Source of the DNA: Parabacteroides timonensis
GTDB lineage: Bacteria > Bacteroidota > Bacteroidia > Bacteroidales > Tannerellaceae
DNA length: 64,000 nt
Reading direction: 5' to 3'
NCBI RefSeq assembly: GCF_900128505.1
Contig: NZ_LT669941.1
Coordinates: 4,091,019-4,155,018, forward strand
This document shows, piece after piece, positions 51,301-60,361 of the stretch (position 1 is the stretch's first letter; each line of letters starts with the position of its first letter). The position numbers and the translations under genes were made by a program. Below the pieces are notes generated by a model, which saw nothing but the letters and a program-made list of their open reading frames with translations, did no database searches and was not told the origin of the DNA.

Positions 51301-52638
51301 TTAAAGGAATTTGGATATAATGGCTGTCAGCTCCCCTACCAAATAGAAAGGTAAATTGATGAGTTTAAACTGCTTATCTTTCACTGTCTTTACTTCATTT
51401 ACCGAATAAGGTTGCGACCATACGCGGAAAGCTACTGTTTGAGAGCTACGTTCCATAAAAGAATGAAGCGAACGTAAGTGTGCGTTATGTCCTGATTTCA
51501 CTTCAATAGGAAAGATTTTAGAGTCCTGTACCCATATGTAATCGACCTCCGCGCTTGAGTCGTTTTGTCCCCTGACCCAGAAGTTACGCTTCTGGCTGAC
51601 TTTGTTTGTCAGTGTCAGAAGCTCCTGTGCAACGATCTGTTCTGCTATCATTCCCCGCCAGGTATCCATGATGTCGCCGGCTCCCAATATCTCTTTTTGT
51701 ACCTGTGCGGCATAATTGACCAGTCCGGTATCCAGCCAGATCAGTTTAGGCATACGTTTGATCTCGGAGGTTGCCGGCACATCTGTGGCTGTTGTGGGAT
51801 AAACCAGTTCGAGCAACATGGCCTTTTCCAGCAATCGGAATGCTTCGCTGACTTCACGTGCCTTATAGGATGAGTTGGCGAAACCTCCCAGCGTAATGGT
51901 TTGCCCTGCTTTGTGCCATCCTTCTTTTAGAATGAAACGTACGACATCCGGAAGGAGTCTGCCGGTTGTGTATTTTTCCACATCATCCCTGTAACCTTGC
52001 AAAAGTGTTTCATAGATGGAGTCGAGTGATAGGATATCCCGTCTTTCGGCATATAACTGCACTACTTCCGGCATTCCTCCTATCAGGGTATAGGTATTGA
52101 AGAGATTGATCAGGCGGTTGTGGAAAGCAGGCGTGACTTCCGGTTGCATAAGTACAGGCAGCAATGCCTCTTCGTGGATTGCCTGCAGGAATTCCCGGAA
52201 AGAACATGGGCGTAATGCCAGATATTGTACGCGGCCAACCGGAAACGAACTATGTATATCGACTATGTTTTCCAATAAAGAGCCGGCAGCTATAACGTAT
52301 ATATCGGGTAGTTCTTCATAGAAATAGCGTAACAGCGAAATTGCTTTGGCTGAATTTTGTATTTCGTCGATAAACAGCAAAGTGCGTCCTTCTTTTCGCA
52401 GGATGCCGCAGTGGGCAAACAGAAGAGGCATCAGGTCTTTCAGGGGGATGGCTAATTCGAACAGTTTGGCCGCCTCCTCTTTCTCCAGGTTTAATGACAG
52501 ATAATTATCAAACTGTTTGCCGAATTCATTCACTATCGTTGTTTTGCCTACCTGACGGGCTCCACGCAGTATAAGAGGCTTCCGGTGACTGTCTGCCGCC
52601 CATTCCTCCAGGCTTGTAATGATATCTCTTTTGAACAT
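51301..52638 (-). CDS. AAA ATPase with DUF4143
   Basis: The ATG at 52638 (MFKRDIITSLEEWAA) opens a 445-residue protein. The N-terminal AAA domain has a P-loop at ILRGARQVGKTTIVNEFG and a Walker B at RTLLFIDEIQNS, then sensor-like IYVIAAGSLLE. The C-terminal DUF4143 part has LIWLDTGLVNYAAQV and a PD-(D/E)XK-like segment (AEVDYIWVQDSKIFPIEVKSG), often seen in this family. Bacteroidales carry many copies of such genes, with repeats around them. Activity and partner are unknown. Confidence 0.85.
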   Translation of the reverse strand: MFKRDIITSLEEWAADSHRKPLILRGARQVGKTTIVNEFGKQFDNYLSLNLEKEEAAKLFELAIPLKDLMPLLFAHCGILRKEGRTLLFIDEIQNSAKAISLLRYFYEELPDIYVIAAGSLLENIVDIHSSFPVGRVQYLALRPCSFREFLQAIHEEALLPVLMQPEVTPAFHNRLINLFNTYTLIGGMPEVVQLYAERRDILSLDSIYETLLQGYRDDVEKYTTGRLLPDVVRFILKEGWHKAGQTITLGGFANSSYKAREVSEAFRLLEKAMLLELVYPTTATDVPATSEIKRMPKLIWLDTGLVNYAAQVQKEILGAGDIMDTWRGMIAEQIVAQELLTLTNKVSQKRNFWVRGQNDSSAEVDYIWVQDSKIFPIEVKSGHNAHLRSLHSFMERSSQTVAFRVWSQPYSVNEVKTVKDKQFKLINLPFYLVGELTAIISKFL

Positions 52639-52678
52639 GGCTGTATATGTGACTGATTTACAATTGCAAATATACATA

Positions 52679-52769
52679 TTTGTTTCAAACCGGAGGCAAG
52701 TTGAAGCTGTTTTTGTTCTAAAAAGGAGGTAAATATGAGTTGATTTTGTTTCAAACCGGAGGCAAGTTG
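52679..52769. repeat. 25-bp direct repeats upstream of the ATPase gene
   Basis: A 25-base sequence beginning TTTGTTTCAAACCGGAGGCA is present at 52679-52703 and again at 52745-52769, with a degraded third copy between at about 52710-52740, giving a spacing near 33 bases. It starts 41 bases upstream of the ATPase ATG, so the repeats overlap its likely promoter region. Confidence 0.7.
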
Positions 52770-52842
52770 GTAATTATTATGTCTTGCGTCGGGAGTAACT
52801 GCCACCAGGTCCTACACCTTTTAATCGTTAATAAGGGAGGAG

Positions 52843-53004
52843 CTACCTGTTAAGTCCTGACTCACTATTCCTACCCTGTACACCCTAGCCGATTACGCTG
52901 TACGCCCTGCGTGGCTACCCTCTACACCCTGGCTTGCTACCCTGTACAGGGTAGTTTTACTGAGTAACGACTTTTGTATTAGTTTCTCCCGACTTAACAG
53001 GTAG
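52843..53004. repeat. 22-bp tandem array framed by a 14-bp inverted repeat
   Basis: Four copies of a 22-base unit run without gaps from 52871 to 52958 (starts 52871, 52893, 52915, 52937). The recurring core is CTACCCTGTACACCCT, and the last copy ends in the perfect 18-base palindrome CTACCCTGTACAGGGTAG (52937-52954). The array is framed by CTACCTGTTAAGTC (52843-52856) and its exact complement at 52991-53004. No gene lies within. Confidence 0.7.
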
Positions 53005-53046
53005 TAGCCTGACTATTAACAGATAAACTTTCCCCTGCAATACCGG

Positions 53047-53291
53047 TGACAGATGGCAGATGCAGTTGCAGATAAAAAGAAACGTCTGCCATATTTTACT
53101 ACCTGTAAACCTGCTTGTTACATTGCGATGTGACAGATGACAGATACTTTTTAAAAACTTTGTGTATATTATGACAGATGACAAACGCCATTGCAAATAA
53201 AAAAAGTATTTGTCATGCCCTTATCCCTTGAATGATTGTGTGCTATATCGGAATATTGCAAATGACAAATACTTTTCTGAAACTTTATGTA
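53047..53291. repeat. degenerate hairpin repeats between the array and nanM
   Basis: Two related units of about 45 bases begin TGACAGATGGCAGATGCAG (53047-53092) and TGACAGATGACAAACGCCA (53172-53215), each ending in a complement of its own start. A second pair, ATGACAGATACTTTTTAA (53137-53166) and ATGACAAATACTTTTCTG (53262-53291), shares about 24 of 30 bases. The sequence following the nanM stop therefore consists largely of short degenerate repeats. Confidence 0.55.
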
Positions 53292-53299
53292 GAAAGCGT

Positions 53300-54502
53300 T
53301 TATTTTATGATGGCCAGGTTGACCTGTGGGGTACGGATACCCGGCTTTAATTCGCCGTTGACGATGATGAGGCTGTCGCTTTTGAGTATGGCTCCTGCTC
53401 CGGCACGGGCTAATTGCTCGTAATCGCCCAGATCGGTCCATTCTTTAGTGAATGTGTTGTATTGCAACAAAGCCGTGTTGGATTTGTACCATTCCACCGG
53501 ATGGTGCATATAGGCTTTGCCTTCCTCCTGTAACATATTGACCAAAGTCGTGTCTCCTTTGGCTTCGGCTGCCTCGATCAGCTTCGGGCGGTTGACGGCG
53601 GCAAGGAAACGGTCGTAGTTGACACCACCCAGCAGCAGGATCGAACTGTCGCCATAAGGGACTGCACAACCTCCGGTGAAGGTGCGATGTGTGCCATCTT
53701 CGAATAAAGGCAATTCTCCTTCCGTTTCCCATGTGTTTGTTGCCGGATGAAAGCTAAGGATATCTGCCGGGACGATTGCTTCCATATCGCCTTGAATGGG
53801 CTGGAAACCGCCGGCTAAATAAATACGTACACCGTCTTCTGCCTTTTGAGCTGCTAAAACAGGCTGGACGCGGACTGCTCCCGGAAAATCAGGAAGGCTG
53901 GTCCAGTTGCTTCCTGCTGTTAGCCTCATGGAGAGGAAAGTGTTACTGGGAGCCATATTGCTGTTTCCTCCGGCTACATAAATCGTACGATCGGTGTAGG
54001 CGGCAGAAAGGTTATCCATAGATGCGGGAAGCGAAGCCAATTGGGTAATAACCGCCTTTTCATCGTTGGTATTCCATGATAACAGGTATACATCCGGAAA
54101 GAACGTATCGCTGTTGTTCCCGCCGATGCAGACCACTCCTTCGGGGGTGGTGACAGATGCTCCGTAGGCTACCGGAAAAGGCAGATTGCCTGCTTTCTTC
54201 CATCCGGTAGTTTGGTTGGAAAGGTCGAGGGCGAATATATCGCTGTAATATTTTTTAGCCCCTCCTTCTGTGACGGGCTTATCGGGAAAGTTGCAGCCTC
54301 CGGCAACCAACAATATTCCGTTACTTATGCCGGCAAACGGGGCCGATACTCCCAGTGATGCGGTGTCTGCCATTCCGGGCAGGTCGGGTAATTTGCTCCA
54401 GTCGATCATGATCTCATTCGGTTTAGATACGGAATGGTTGCATCCTGCCAACGAAAAGAGCAGCAGGAGCAGCCATCCGGTTAATATTGTTTTGTTGTAC
54501 AT
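53300..54502 (-). CDS. nanM: cyclically permuted sialic acid mutarotase (NanM-type lipoprotein)
   Basis: A lipoprotein signal (LFSLAGC) opens this 400-residue kelch-type beta-propeller. Recurrent blades read ISNGILLVAGGCNFPD, GVVCIGGNNSD and ILLLGGVNYDRF, matching the cyclically permuted mutarotase family (TIGR03548). It would speed conversion between alpha and beta anomers of N-acetylneuraminate released by the sialidase, so the transporter sees its preferred form. It is the last gene of the sialic acid operon, three bases after the esterase gene. The circular permutation and lipid anchor are typical of the Bacteroidetes version. Confidence 0.88.
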   Translation of the reverse strand: MYNKTILTGWLLLLLFSLAGCNHSVSKPNEIMIDWSKLPDLPGMADTASLGVSAPFAGISNGILLVAGGCNFPDKPVTEGGAKKYYSDIFALDLSNQTTGWKKAGNLPFPVAYGASVTTPEGVVCIGGNNSDTFFPDVYLLSWNTNDEKAVITQLASLPASMDNLSAAYTDRTIYVAGGNSNMAPSNTFLSMRLTAGSNWTSLPDFPGAVRVQPVLAAQKAEDGVRIYLAGGFQPIQGDMEAIVPADILSFHPATNTWETEGELPLFEDGTHRTFTGGCAVPYGDSSILLLGGVNYDRFLAAVNRPKLIEAAEAKGDTTLVNMLQEEGKAYMHHPVEWYKSNTALLQYNTFTKEWTDLGDYEQLARAGAGAILKSDSLIIVNGELKPGIRTPQVNLAIIK

Positions 54503-54505
54503 ATC

Positions 54506-56608
54506 CTATTTTGTTTCTGTTCTGAATGTGGAAGCGGGAAGTTCGTCCCCGTTCACCAGATTGGCACGGGTGAAAGGCTGCCATCCGTAGCGGACTAATT
54601 GGGGGCGGGCGATCTTATCGCTCCGGACTTTGACCTTTCCATCGACAATTTCAGCTTCTGCCGGAACAAATAATCCGTCGTACTCAGCTATTTCAAAGGT
54701 TCGTACCGGCTGTCCGTCGGAAGTATGCAAGCCCTCCGCATAATCAAAGGTGATATAGGCGGCACCGTCCTTGAACTCAACCGAACGGAAGAGCGGGCCT
54801 GACGGAGTGAGCCGATGTCCGTAGGTTCGGTTTAAAGCCCAACGTGCCAGGCGTTCCCCTATCTCACGTTTATATCGTGGATGTACATTCAATGAGTCGC
54901 CCCGGTCGCTGCTTACCGCCATTCCGCAATTCGGGATTGCCTGCATCATCCGGCGCTGGCTGTCACGGAACCAGGTCCAGCTCGGACGGTTGATACTGGA
55001 TAATTGAACATAGTAGAACGGTAGTTCTTCCTGCCAGTTCTCCCGCCAGCTATTCACCAGCAATGGGAACAGGCGTTCGTGTGTCTCCATATTCTGTGCA
55101 TTCGATTCACCCTGATACCAGATGATTCCTCTGATCGGATATTGCCGTAACGGCTCGATGCCTGTCTCATACAGGTAACAGGGTTCGTACGGATGCCGTT
55201 GTTGTTTGTTGGTCGATTTCTTTATGTTGAGGGCGGCACGGCCGCGTACCCAGTCCTGGATAAAGTCGTTTTGTGTCCAGTTATACAGGATATCGGTGAA
55301 ATCGAACTCCAGTGTTTTCCGGTCTATCCATGCTTCGGTTCCCGAACCTCCGACAGCATTCAGTATGAGTCCGACCGGAACCTTCAGGCTGTCTGACAAC
55401 ATTCGTCCGAAGGAGAAAGCTACGGCGGAGAACTTATCGGCTGTCTGTTCGTTGCATACCGTCCATTGTGTGTCGTGGTAATATTGCAGGCGGTTGAGAG
55501 AATCCATGACTGCTTCATCCCATTCCACCGCATTTGTGAACCAGCGTGGCTCCATATTGAAAAGACGTATTTGTGGTTGTTTACCGGCATATTCAGTCAG
55601 TTCCTTGTGTTGCAAAGAGACCAGTTCATTCACCCGGAAAGCCATGTTCGACTGGCCGGAACAGAGCCATACTTCGCCGATTAAGACATTTTTGTAGACG
55701 ATCTTTTGTGAATCGCCCGCTTTCTTTTTGCCCTTTTTATCGGAAGAAGCCTCTATCGTCAGCTCATAAGGACCTCCGGCCCGGAGCGGTTCGAGGGTAA
55801 CAGACCATTTACCGTTCGGGGCTGTCACCGCTTCCTTTTTCTGACCGGCTATTTGAACTGTTACCTTTTGACCGGCATTGGCAATACCGGTTACGGGCAA
55901 CGGTTTTTCCCGCTGCAGGACCATATTGTCCGAGTAAGTGACGGGCATTTGCAATCCTCCGTAATTACCGGTCAGTTCCCGGTAGATCGTCTTTGCCAGG
56001 ATACCTGCCCCTTCGGTTGTCGGGTGCAGGGCATCGGGCAAGAGATCCGGACGGTTATAAAGTCCTGCCTGGAGATCGATCAATCCGGTATTTCCCAGAC
56101 TGGCTATTTCTTCGATCGTCGCCTGTTCCATCCAGTACCAGTCGCGTGTACCCGACTTGAAGCGTGGATGGCGATGAGAGATCGGTGTCATCCGGCAGAT
56201 CCATATTTTGCATGCCGGATTTACTTTCCGGAACGATTCGATCAGGGAAAGATAATCCGTGACAAAGTTATCCCGGTAATTCGGCCAGTTGCGCGGATCG
56301 GTGTCGTTGAGTCCGAGATGGACGACAACCAGGTCTCCGGCAAAGTCGAGAGCTGCTTTATATTCTTCTTGTTCGCAGTACGGACGATGGCCTTTGTTCA
56401 GTAAGGTGGCACCGCTTTTTCCAAAGTTCATTACTTCGTAATCCTCTCCCAGCATACGCTGTAATTGTGCCGGATACGAGTTTACTTCCCGGTTGTCTAT
56501 GCCTACACCGTAGGTTACACTGTTACCTACACAAGCCACCTTGATCTTTTTCTGAGCATAGGCGGTCGTGCAGAGTAACAAGCATAGTAATAAAAGAGTT
56601 TTTTTCAT
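54506..56608 (-). CDS. nanS: two-domain sialate O-acetylesterase (NanS)
   Basis: This 700-residue secreted protein (signal TTAYA) joins two esterase domains. The first is an SGNH/GDSL-type lipase: GNSVTYG with Ser30, HLGLNDTD, and a D192-x-x-H195 motif in DALHPTTEG. The second is a sialate-acetylesterase (SASA) domain with GEVWLCSGQSNM (Ser320), GIIWYQGESNA and the later segment MAVSSDRGD. A beta-domain separates them. It removes O-acetyl groups from sialic acids so that the sialidase can act. A two-domain NanS is known from Tannerella forsythia. It follows the hexosaminidase gene after 15 bases and precedes nanM by three. Confidence 0.92.
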   Translation of the reverse strand: MKKTLLLLCLLLCTTAYAQKKIKVACVGNSVTYGVGIDNREVNSYPAQLQRMLGEDYEVMNFGKSGATLLNKGHRPYCEQEEYKAALDFAGDLVVVHLGLNDTDPRNWPNYRDNFVTDYLSLIESFRKVNPACKIWICRMTPISHRHPRFKSGTRDWYWMEQATIEEIASLGNTGLIDLQAGLYNRPDLLPDALHPTTEGAGILAKTIYRELTGNYGGLQMPVTYSDNMVLQREKPLPVTGIANAGQKVTVQIAGQKKEAVTAPNGKWSVTLEPLRAGGPYELTIEASSDKKGKKKAGDSQKIVYKNVLIGEVWLCSGQSNMAFRVNELVSLQHKELTEYAGKQPQIRLFNMEPRWFTNAVEWDEAVMDSLNRLQYYHDTQWTVCNEQTADKFSAVAFSFGRMLSDSLKVPVGLILNAVGGSGTEAWIDRKTLEFDFTDILYNWTQNDFIQDWVRGRAALNIKKSTNKQQRHPYEPCYLYETGIEPLRQYPIRGIIWYQGESNAQNMETHERLFPLLVNSWRENWQEELPFYYVQLSSINRPSWTWFRDSQRRMMQAIPNCGMAVSSDRGDSLNVHPRYKREIGERLARWALNRTYGHRLTPSGPLFRSVEFKDGAAYITFDYAEGLHTSDGQPVRTFEIAEYDGLFVPAEAEIVDGKVKVRSDKIARPQLVRYGWQPFTRANLVNGDELPASTFRTETK

Positions 56609-56623
56609 TGTATGATGATCTGT

Positions 56624-58633
56624 TTATCTTTTCTTATCCGGCGAGTAGATCAGTCCGTCCACTGCTTTTTCTCCGTCCGGCGTAACGAGTGCGAAGGTGA
56701 ACATCCACTTGACGAGCCGTACTTCCGGCAGACGAAATTCCCCTACAGGCAGTTTCATAAACACTTTGTTCCATCCCTTTTGCAGATGGACTTTCGTCGG
56801 TTCACGGCCTACACAGTTCTCGTTCCCCAGCGGAACTTCATTCGATTTCTCCTTGTGGGTAGCTGTCCATACAGGAGGCAGTATCTCTTCGTCGTTCAGC
56901 CATATACGGCTCCCTTTATAGTCCCATTGTCCCTGAGGCGGGGTGAGGTCCATTTCCGAGCGTCCGTAGTTCTGGAACTCGATCCAGGCACCGGCTTCCT
57001 GGTCTTTGGGAGAGTACACCCAGGTCCAGGCATAGGCGGTATGGTTTTCCTGCGGATCTTTATAGAAGCAGGGTATTGTGTTGCCCCATACATGGCGCAG
57101 ATAGATTCCGGCTCCTTCGGTGTCGTTGGTGCCGTAGGTCTTTCCTTCGTACGTATAACTGTCTTTCAATTCGGTTTCCGGAGGGAATATGCTACTCCTG
57201 TTTCCGTTATTCGGGAAAGCATCGGTGATGCGCCAGCGGATGCCTGTCTGTTTAACGTACGGGAACGGATAGCCTTTGAAATGATGTTCTTTATGCCAGA
57301 GCAGACGCTGTTCAAATTCTGCAAATGCTTTGTATTCCTCGCTGCTTTCCGGAGGCATATTCGTGCCGTATTTATCGAAGTATTCATAGCCGCCCCCTCT
57401 CCAGGAACGTTCGGCAATGGTCAGCATGTTCGGATACAGATAGTTTTCGTTGATGATTTTCTCTTCCGGTTGTACCAGGCGGTCGTTCCAGACAGCCAGG
57501 ATCACACCTGCCATATCGTCGCTGCTTTCGGTATGATGGTAGATATTGCTCATGAACAATCCGCGCAGATCGGTAAAAGTATCGAAATGGTTCAGATAAT
57601 GGAAACGTGAGTCTATGGCGGGGATTCCTTCCTGTAGCTTACCCCGGTAACTCCACATATGGATCATGTCGATCTCTCCCGGCTGATAGTGCCATCCCGG
57701 ATTCCAGGAGATTACTTTTTTGCCTTTTGACCGTACGAAAGCAACCATTTCGGGAACGAATTGCGGGTTGGTGAATTTCACTTCGTCGGTTCCGATATGC
57801 AGGTACGGCACATCGAATGTCTCGCACACTTCTTCAATCAGCAGTTTCAGTATTTTCATGCCTTCCGGACTTTGCATGTCGTGGCGGAAGGTGCTGATGA
57901 AAGCGGCACTGTGTCCCGGCATATCAAATTCGGGAATGAGTAATACCTGATGTTGCTTACAGAACTCGACCAGTTCTTTGGCTTCTTCCAATGTGTAGTA
58001 TTTGCCCGGCATACGAGTCGTATGGATACTGTCGTTGAGCATCGGGAAGATTTTACTTTCCAGGCGCCAGGACTGATTCTCCGTGAGGTGCCAGTGGAAT
58101 ACGTTGATCTTATATTGTGATAGTTTGGCTATTTCGCGTTTCAGTTCTTCCATCGAGATATACGAACGGCCTACGTCCTGCATAAATCCGCGGATACGGA
58201 AAGCGGGCCAGTCTGTAATGGTGCATCCTGTGATATAGGATTTGTCACCCTTTTTCTCCGTCAGCTGGCGGAGCGTTTGGATAGCCCAATACACTCCCTG
58301 TTCGGTGGTTGCTTCGATGGAGATTCCCTGCGATGAAACCTGTAGTTTGTAGGCTTCCTCCGGATTTATTTTTGCTTCCGGAAAGTTGTCGGTAAGAGTT
58401 ACCCGAAACACTTTCCTGCTGGCAGGATTTATGCCGATATTGCTTTCCTGCAGCCAGTCGGTAACCATTTGTTCGGTGTTGCCGTCCAGCGAGAGGGAAA
58501 TCTCCTTACCGGAGAAGGTCTGTTTCATCCAATCCACCTGCTGCGGCCGGGGAAGTAAGTTCAGGCTACCGTCAGCATAGACCGCCGGTAGCCATAAACA
58601 TAGTATAAATGTTATGAACAGTTTTTGCTTCAT
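56624..58633 (-). CDS. family GH20 beta-N-acetylhexosaminidase
   Basis: The 669-residue exported enzyme has a signal peptide (LPAVYA), an N-terminal GH20b domain (PEAKINPEEAYKLQVSSQGI), and the GH20 barrel. The catalytic pair is Asp283-Glu284 in LHIGTDEVKF, in place of the commoner HIGGDEV. The start of the barrel is PAFRIRGFMQDVGRSYIS, and FHWHLTENQSWRLE follows. A C-terminal extension contains another beta-rich domain (WAWTWVYSPKDQEAG region). It removes terminal GlcNAc or GalNAc exposed after sialic acid is cut from host glycans. The gene lies six bases after nanH and 15 before nanS. Confidence 0.94.
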   Translation of the reverse strand: MKQKLFITFILCLWLPAVYADGSLNLLPRPQQVDWMKQTFSGKEISLSLDGNTEQMVTDWLQESNIGINPASRKVFRVTLTDNFPEAKINPEEAYKLQVSSQGISIEATTEQGVYWAIQTLRQLTEKKGDKSYITGCTITDWPAFRIRGFMQDVGRSYISMEELKREIAKLSQYKINVFHWHLTENQSWRLESKIFPMLNDSIHTTRMPGKYYTLEEAKELVEFCKQHQVLLIPEFDMPGHSAAFISTFRHDMQSPEGMKILKLLIEEVCETFDVPYLHIGTDEVKFTNPQFVPEMVAFVRSKGKKVISWNPGWHYQPGEIDMIHMWSYRGKLQEGIPAIDSRFHYLNHFDTFTDLRGLFMSNIYHHTESSDDMAGVILAVWNDRLVQPEEKIINENYLYPNMLTIAERSWRGGGYEYFDKYGTNMPPESSEEYKAFAEFEQRLLWHKEHHFKGYPFPYVKQTGIRWRITDAFPNNGNRSSIFPPETELKDSYTYEGKTYGTNDTEGAGIYLRHVWGNTIPCFYKDPQENHTAYAWTWVYSPKDQEAGAWIEFQNYGRSEMDLTPPQGQWDYKGSRIWLNDEEILPPVWTATHKEKSNEVPLGNENCVGREPTKVHLQKGWNKVFMKLPVGEFRLPEVRLVKWMFTFALVTPDGEKAVDGLIYSPDKKR

Positions 58634-58639
58634 CCTTCT

Positions 58640-60262
58640 TTATTTAATCAGGTCGGTTATCTTGATGGCCTGGAAAGTCATATGTGCAACACTTGACTCG
58701 TAGAAGATTCCTACCGTTTCCTTGTCGATCATAGACAAGCAACTGTAACCCCAGTTATCTGCTTCATCCAGCAATACCTGATGTTCGGCAGGCCATGTCA
58801 GACCGCCGTCCAGGCTGGCTTTGATCGTAATATGATTACGCCCCTTGGTTGTGTTCGGGTTGGAGAACAACAGCAGTTTCTTTCCGGTGATATTGTCTTT
58901 GGCATCCACTTTGATAAGGCTGGCCATACATACCGGCTCGGGAAGCGCACTGCGGCTGGAAGGATGTTCCGTCCATGTTTTTCCGAGGTCTTTGGTGGTT
59001 GCCACGGCACGGCTGCCTCCCCGGTTGTCACGCATATTCAGCATGAGTACACCCGGTTCGACTTCTGCCACCTGGGCTTCGGTCGTATTGGTACGTGCCA
59101 GGTTATGCAGATGCCAGGTTGCTCCGCGGTCTTTACTGTACATGATTCCGGCGTTCGGGACACGGGTAGCGTCGATGAACTGGATCGGGAAAACCAATGT
59201 ACCGTCCTGCATGGTGATACCTCGACCGGGACCCTGCAACAGGAAGTACCAGGAAGGATCTTTTACCTGTGAGGTGATGTTGATCGGTTCGCTCCAGGTC
59301 TTGCCGTCGTCTTCACTCTTTACCAGCATTAATTGGGCGGTTTCATCGGGAGTCATGCCCGGCATGGAGTTCCACCAGGCGCGTCCGTTACCCATGCCAT
59401 GCGTCCAGGCGGCAACGATCCAGACCGTGTTTGTCTTCTCATCGACCAGAATGGAAGGATCGCCCACACCGTTCTGTGCATGAGGCAAACCGCCGGTTTC
59501 ACCGAAGGTCATGGCAACACGCATCGGTTCCCAGGTCTGTCCTTTGTCGGTACTGCGGCTTACACCTATGTCGACCATTTCCTGCAAGTCTACGCTGCTG
59601 TTGTAGCGGATATCATAAACACCCAGAAGAGTGCCGTTGTTTGTTGTCACCAACCCTGGGATACGGAATGCTGCAGAACCGTCATCACCTGCCTGGCGTA
59701 CGCCTACACCTACGCGACGGGGAGCTTCTGCTTTGCCGCTCCAGGTGATTTCCATCGGTTTGTTGTTGATGATTGCTTCCGGCAGGGTGAAAGAAACTCT
59801 CGACAGCAGAGATGTTTCCGGTTTCATTTCAATACTTACCCAGTAATAGTTCGTACCTTTTACCATCGGTTGTTTGGATGCCAATGTGATGGTGTTTCCC
59901 GGAGTTGTTATTTCATCCTGTTTGACGGAATAGGAAAGATTGGCTGCCCGTGTTTTTCCGGGGGTGAAACTCGTAACGTAAGTCACCGGATTGAAATGGG
60001 TTCCTTCCCTGGCGGGTGCTTCCGTTCCGCTATAGAACAACCGGACTGCTTTTATGTCGGATGTATTTGTTTCATTACCGAATTGAAGAGTCAGTTTATT
60101 TAAGACATCCCCTTTCTGTGCAGGAATACGCATTTCCAACAGCACATTGTCTGTACGATCGATCAGAATCGGGATTTGCTGCTCCCTGACATACAGGCTG
60201 TCTGCAGCAATGGCGGTTTGCACGATGAATAGAAGACAGAGATAAAAGATGCTTTTTTTCAT
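58640..60262 (-). CDS. nanH: exo-alpha-sialidase (GH33)
   Basis: The 540-residue exported sialidase starts with a signal peptide (FIVQTAIA). An N-terminal beta-domain (about 20-165) precedes the catalytic propeller. The FRIP motif is AAFRIPGL (Arg200), and Asp-box repeats are seen as STDKGQTW, SEDDGKTW, SKDRGATW, TKDLGKTW and LDGGLTW. The enzyme releases terminal sialic acid from mucins and glycoproteins. The gene lies 99 bases after the transporter gene, where a palindrome with possible promoter boxes is found, and six bases before the hexosaminidase gene. Confidence 0.96.
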   Translation of the reverse strand: MKKSIFYLCLLFIVQTAIAADSLYVREQQIPILIDRTDNVLLEMRIPAQKGDVLNKLTLQFGNETNTSDIKAVRLFYSGTEAPAREGTHFNPVTYVTSFTPGKTRAANLSYSVKQDEITTPGNTITLASKQPMVKGTNYYWVSIEMKPETSLLSRVSFTLPEAIINNKPMEITWSGKAEAPRRVGVGVRQAGDDGSAAFRIPGLVTTNNGTLLGVYDIRYNSSVDLQEMVDIGVSRSTDKGQTWEPMRVAMTFGETGGLPHAQNGVGDPSILVDEKTNTVWIVAAWTHGMGNGRAWWNSMPGMTPDETAQLMLVKSEDDGKTWSEPINITSQVKDPSWYFLLQGPGRGITMQDGTLVFPIQFIDATRVPNAGIMYSKDRGATWHLHNLARTNTTEAQVAEVEPGVLMLNMRDNRGGSRAVATTKDLGKTWTEHPSSRSALPEPVCMASLIKVDAKDNITGKKLLLFSNPNTTKGRNHITIKASLDGGLTWPAEHQVLLDEADNWGYSCLSMIDKETVGIFYESSVAHMTFQAIKITDLIK

Positions 60263-60295
60263 GATATTTGTTCTGTAAATTAGTTAATGCTGATT

Positions 60296-60337
60296 CCAAA
60301 GGTAATAAATTCAGGGCATGAATACGATTACCTTTGG
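60296..60337. promoter_or_regulatory. palindrome with -7-like boxes between nanT and nanH
   Basis: CCAAAGGTAAT at 60296-60306 pairs perfectly with ATTACCTTTGG at 60327-60337. Each arm contains TACCTTTG, one on each strand, matching TAnnTTTG. On the minus strand the left arm box (60304-60297) would start transcription 30-40 bases ahead of the nanH ATG. No TTG partner is clear, so an operator for a regulator is as likely as a promoter. Confidence 0.5.
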
Positions 60338-60361
60338 AGCTTTTTATTGATATTCTTATTG

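Noticed and set aside
52548..52805. An 85-codon minus-strand frame reading repeated LASGLKQ segments
   Set aside because: The repeated peptide only reflects the 25-base DNA repeats, and the frame overlaps the start of the ATPase gene.
52871..52958. Possible CRISPR array
   Set aside because: The units are contiguous tandem copies without unique spacers, and no cas genes are present.
56612..57610. A 332-codon open frame on the plus strand
   Set aside because: It is the reverse frame of the GH20 gene, whose catalytic motif and length are convincing. Other long plus-strand frames at 58781-60103 oppose the sialidase in the same way.
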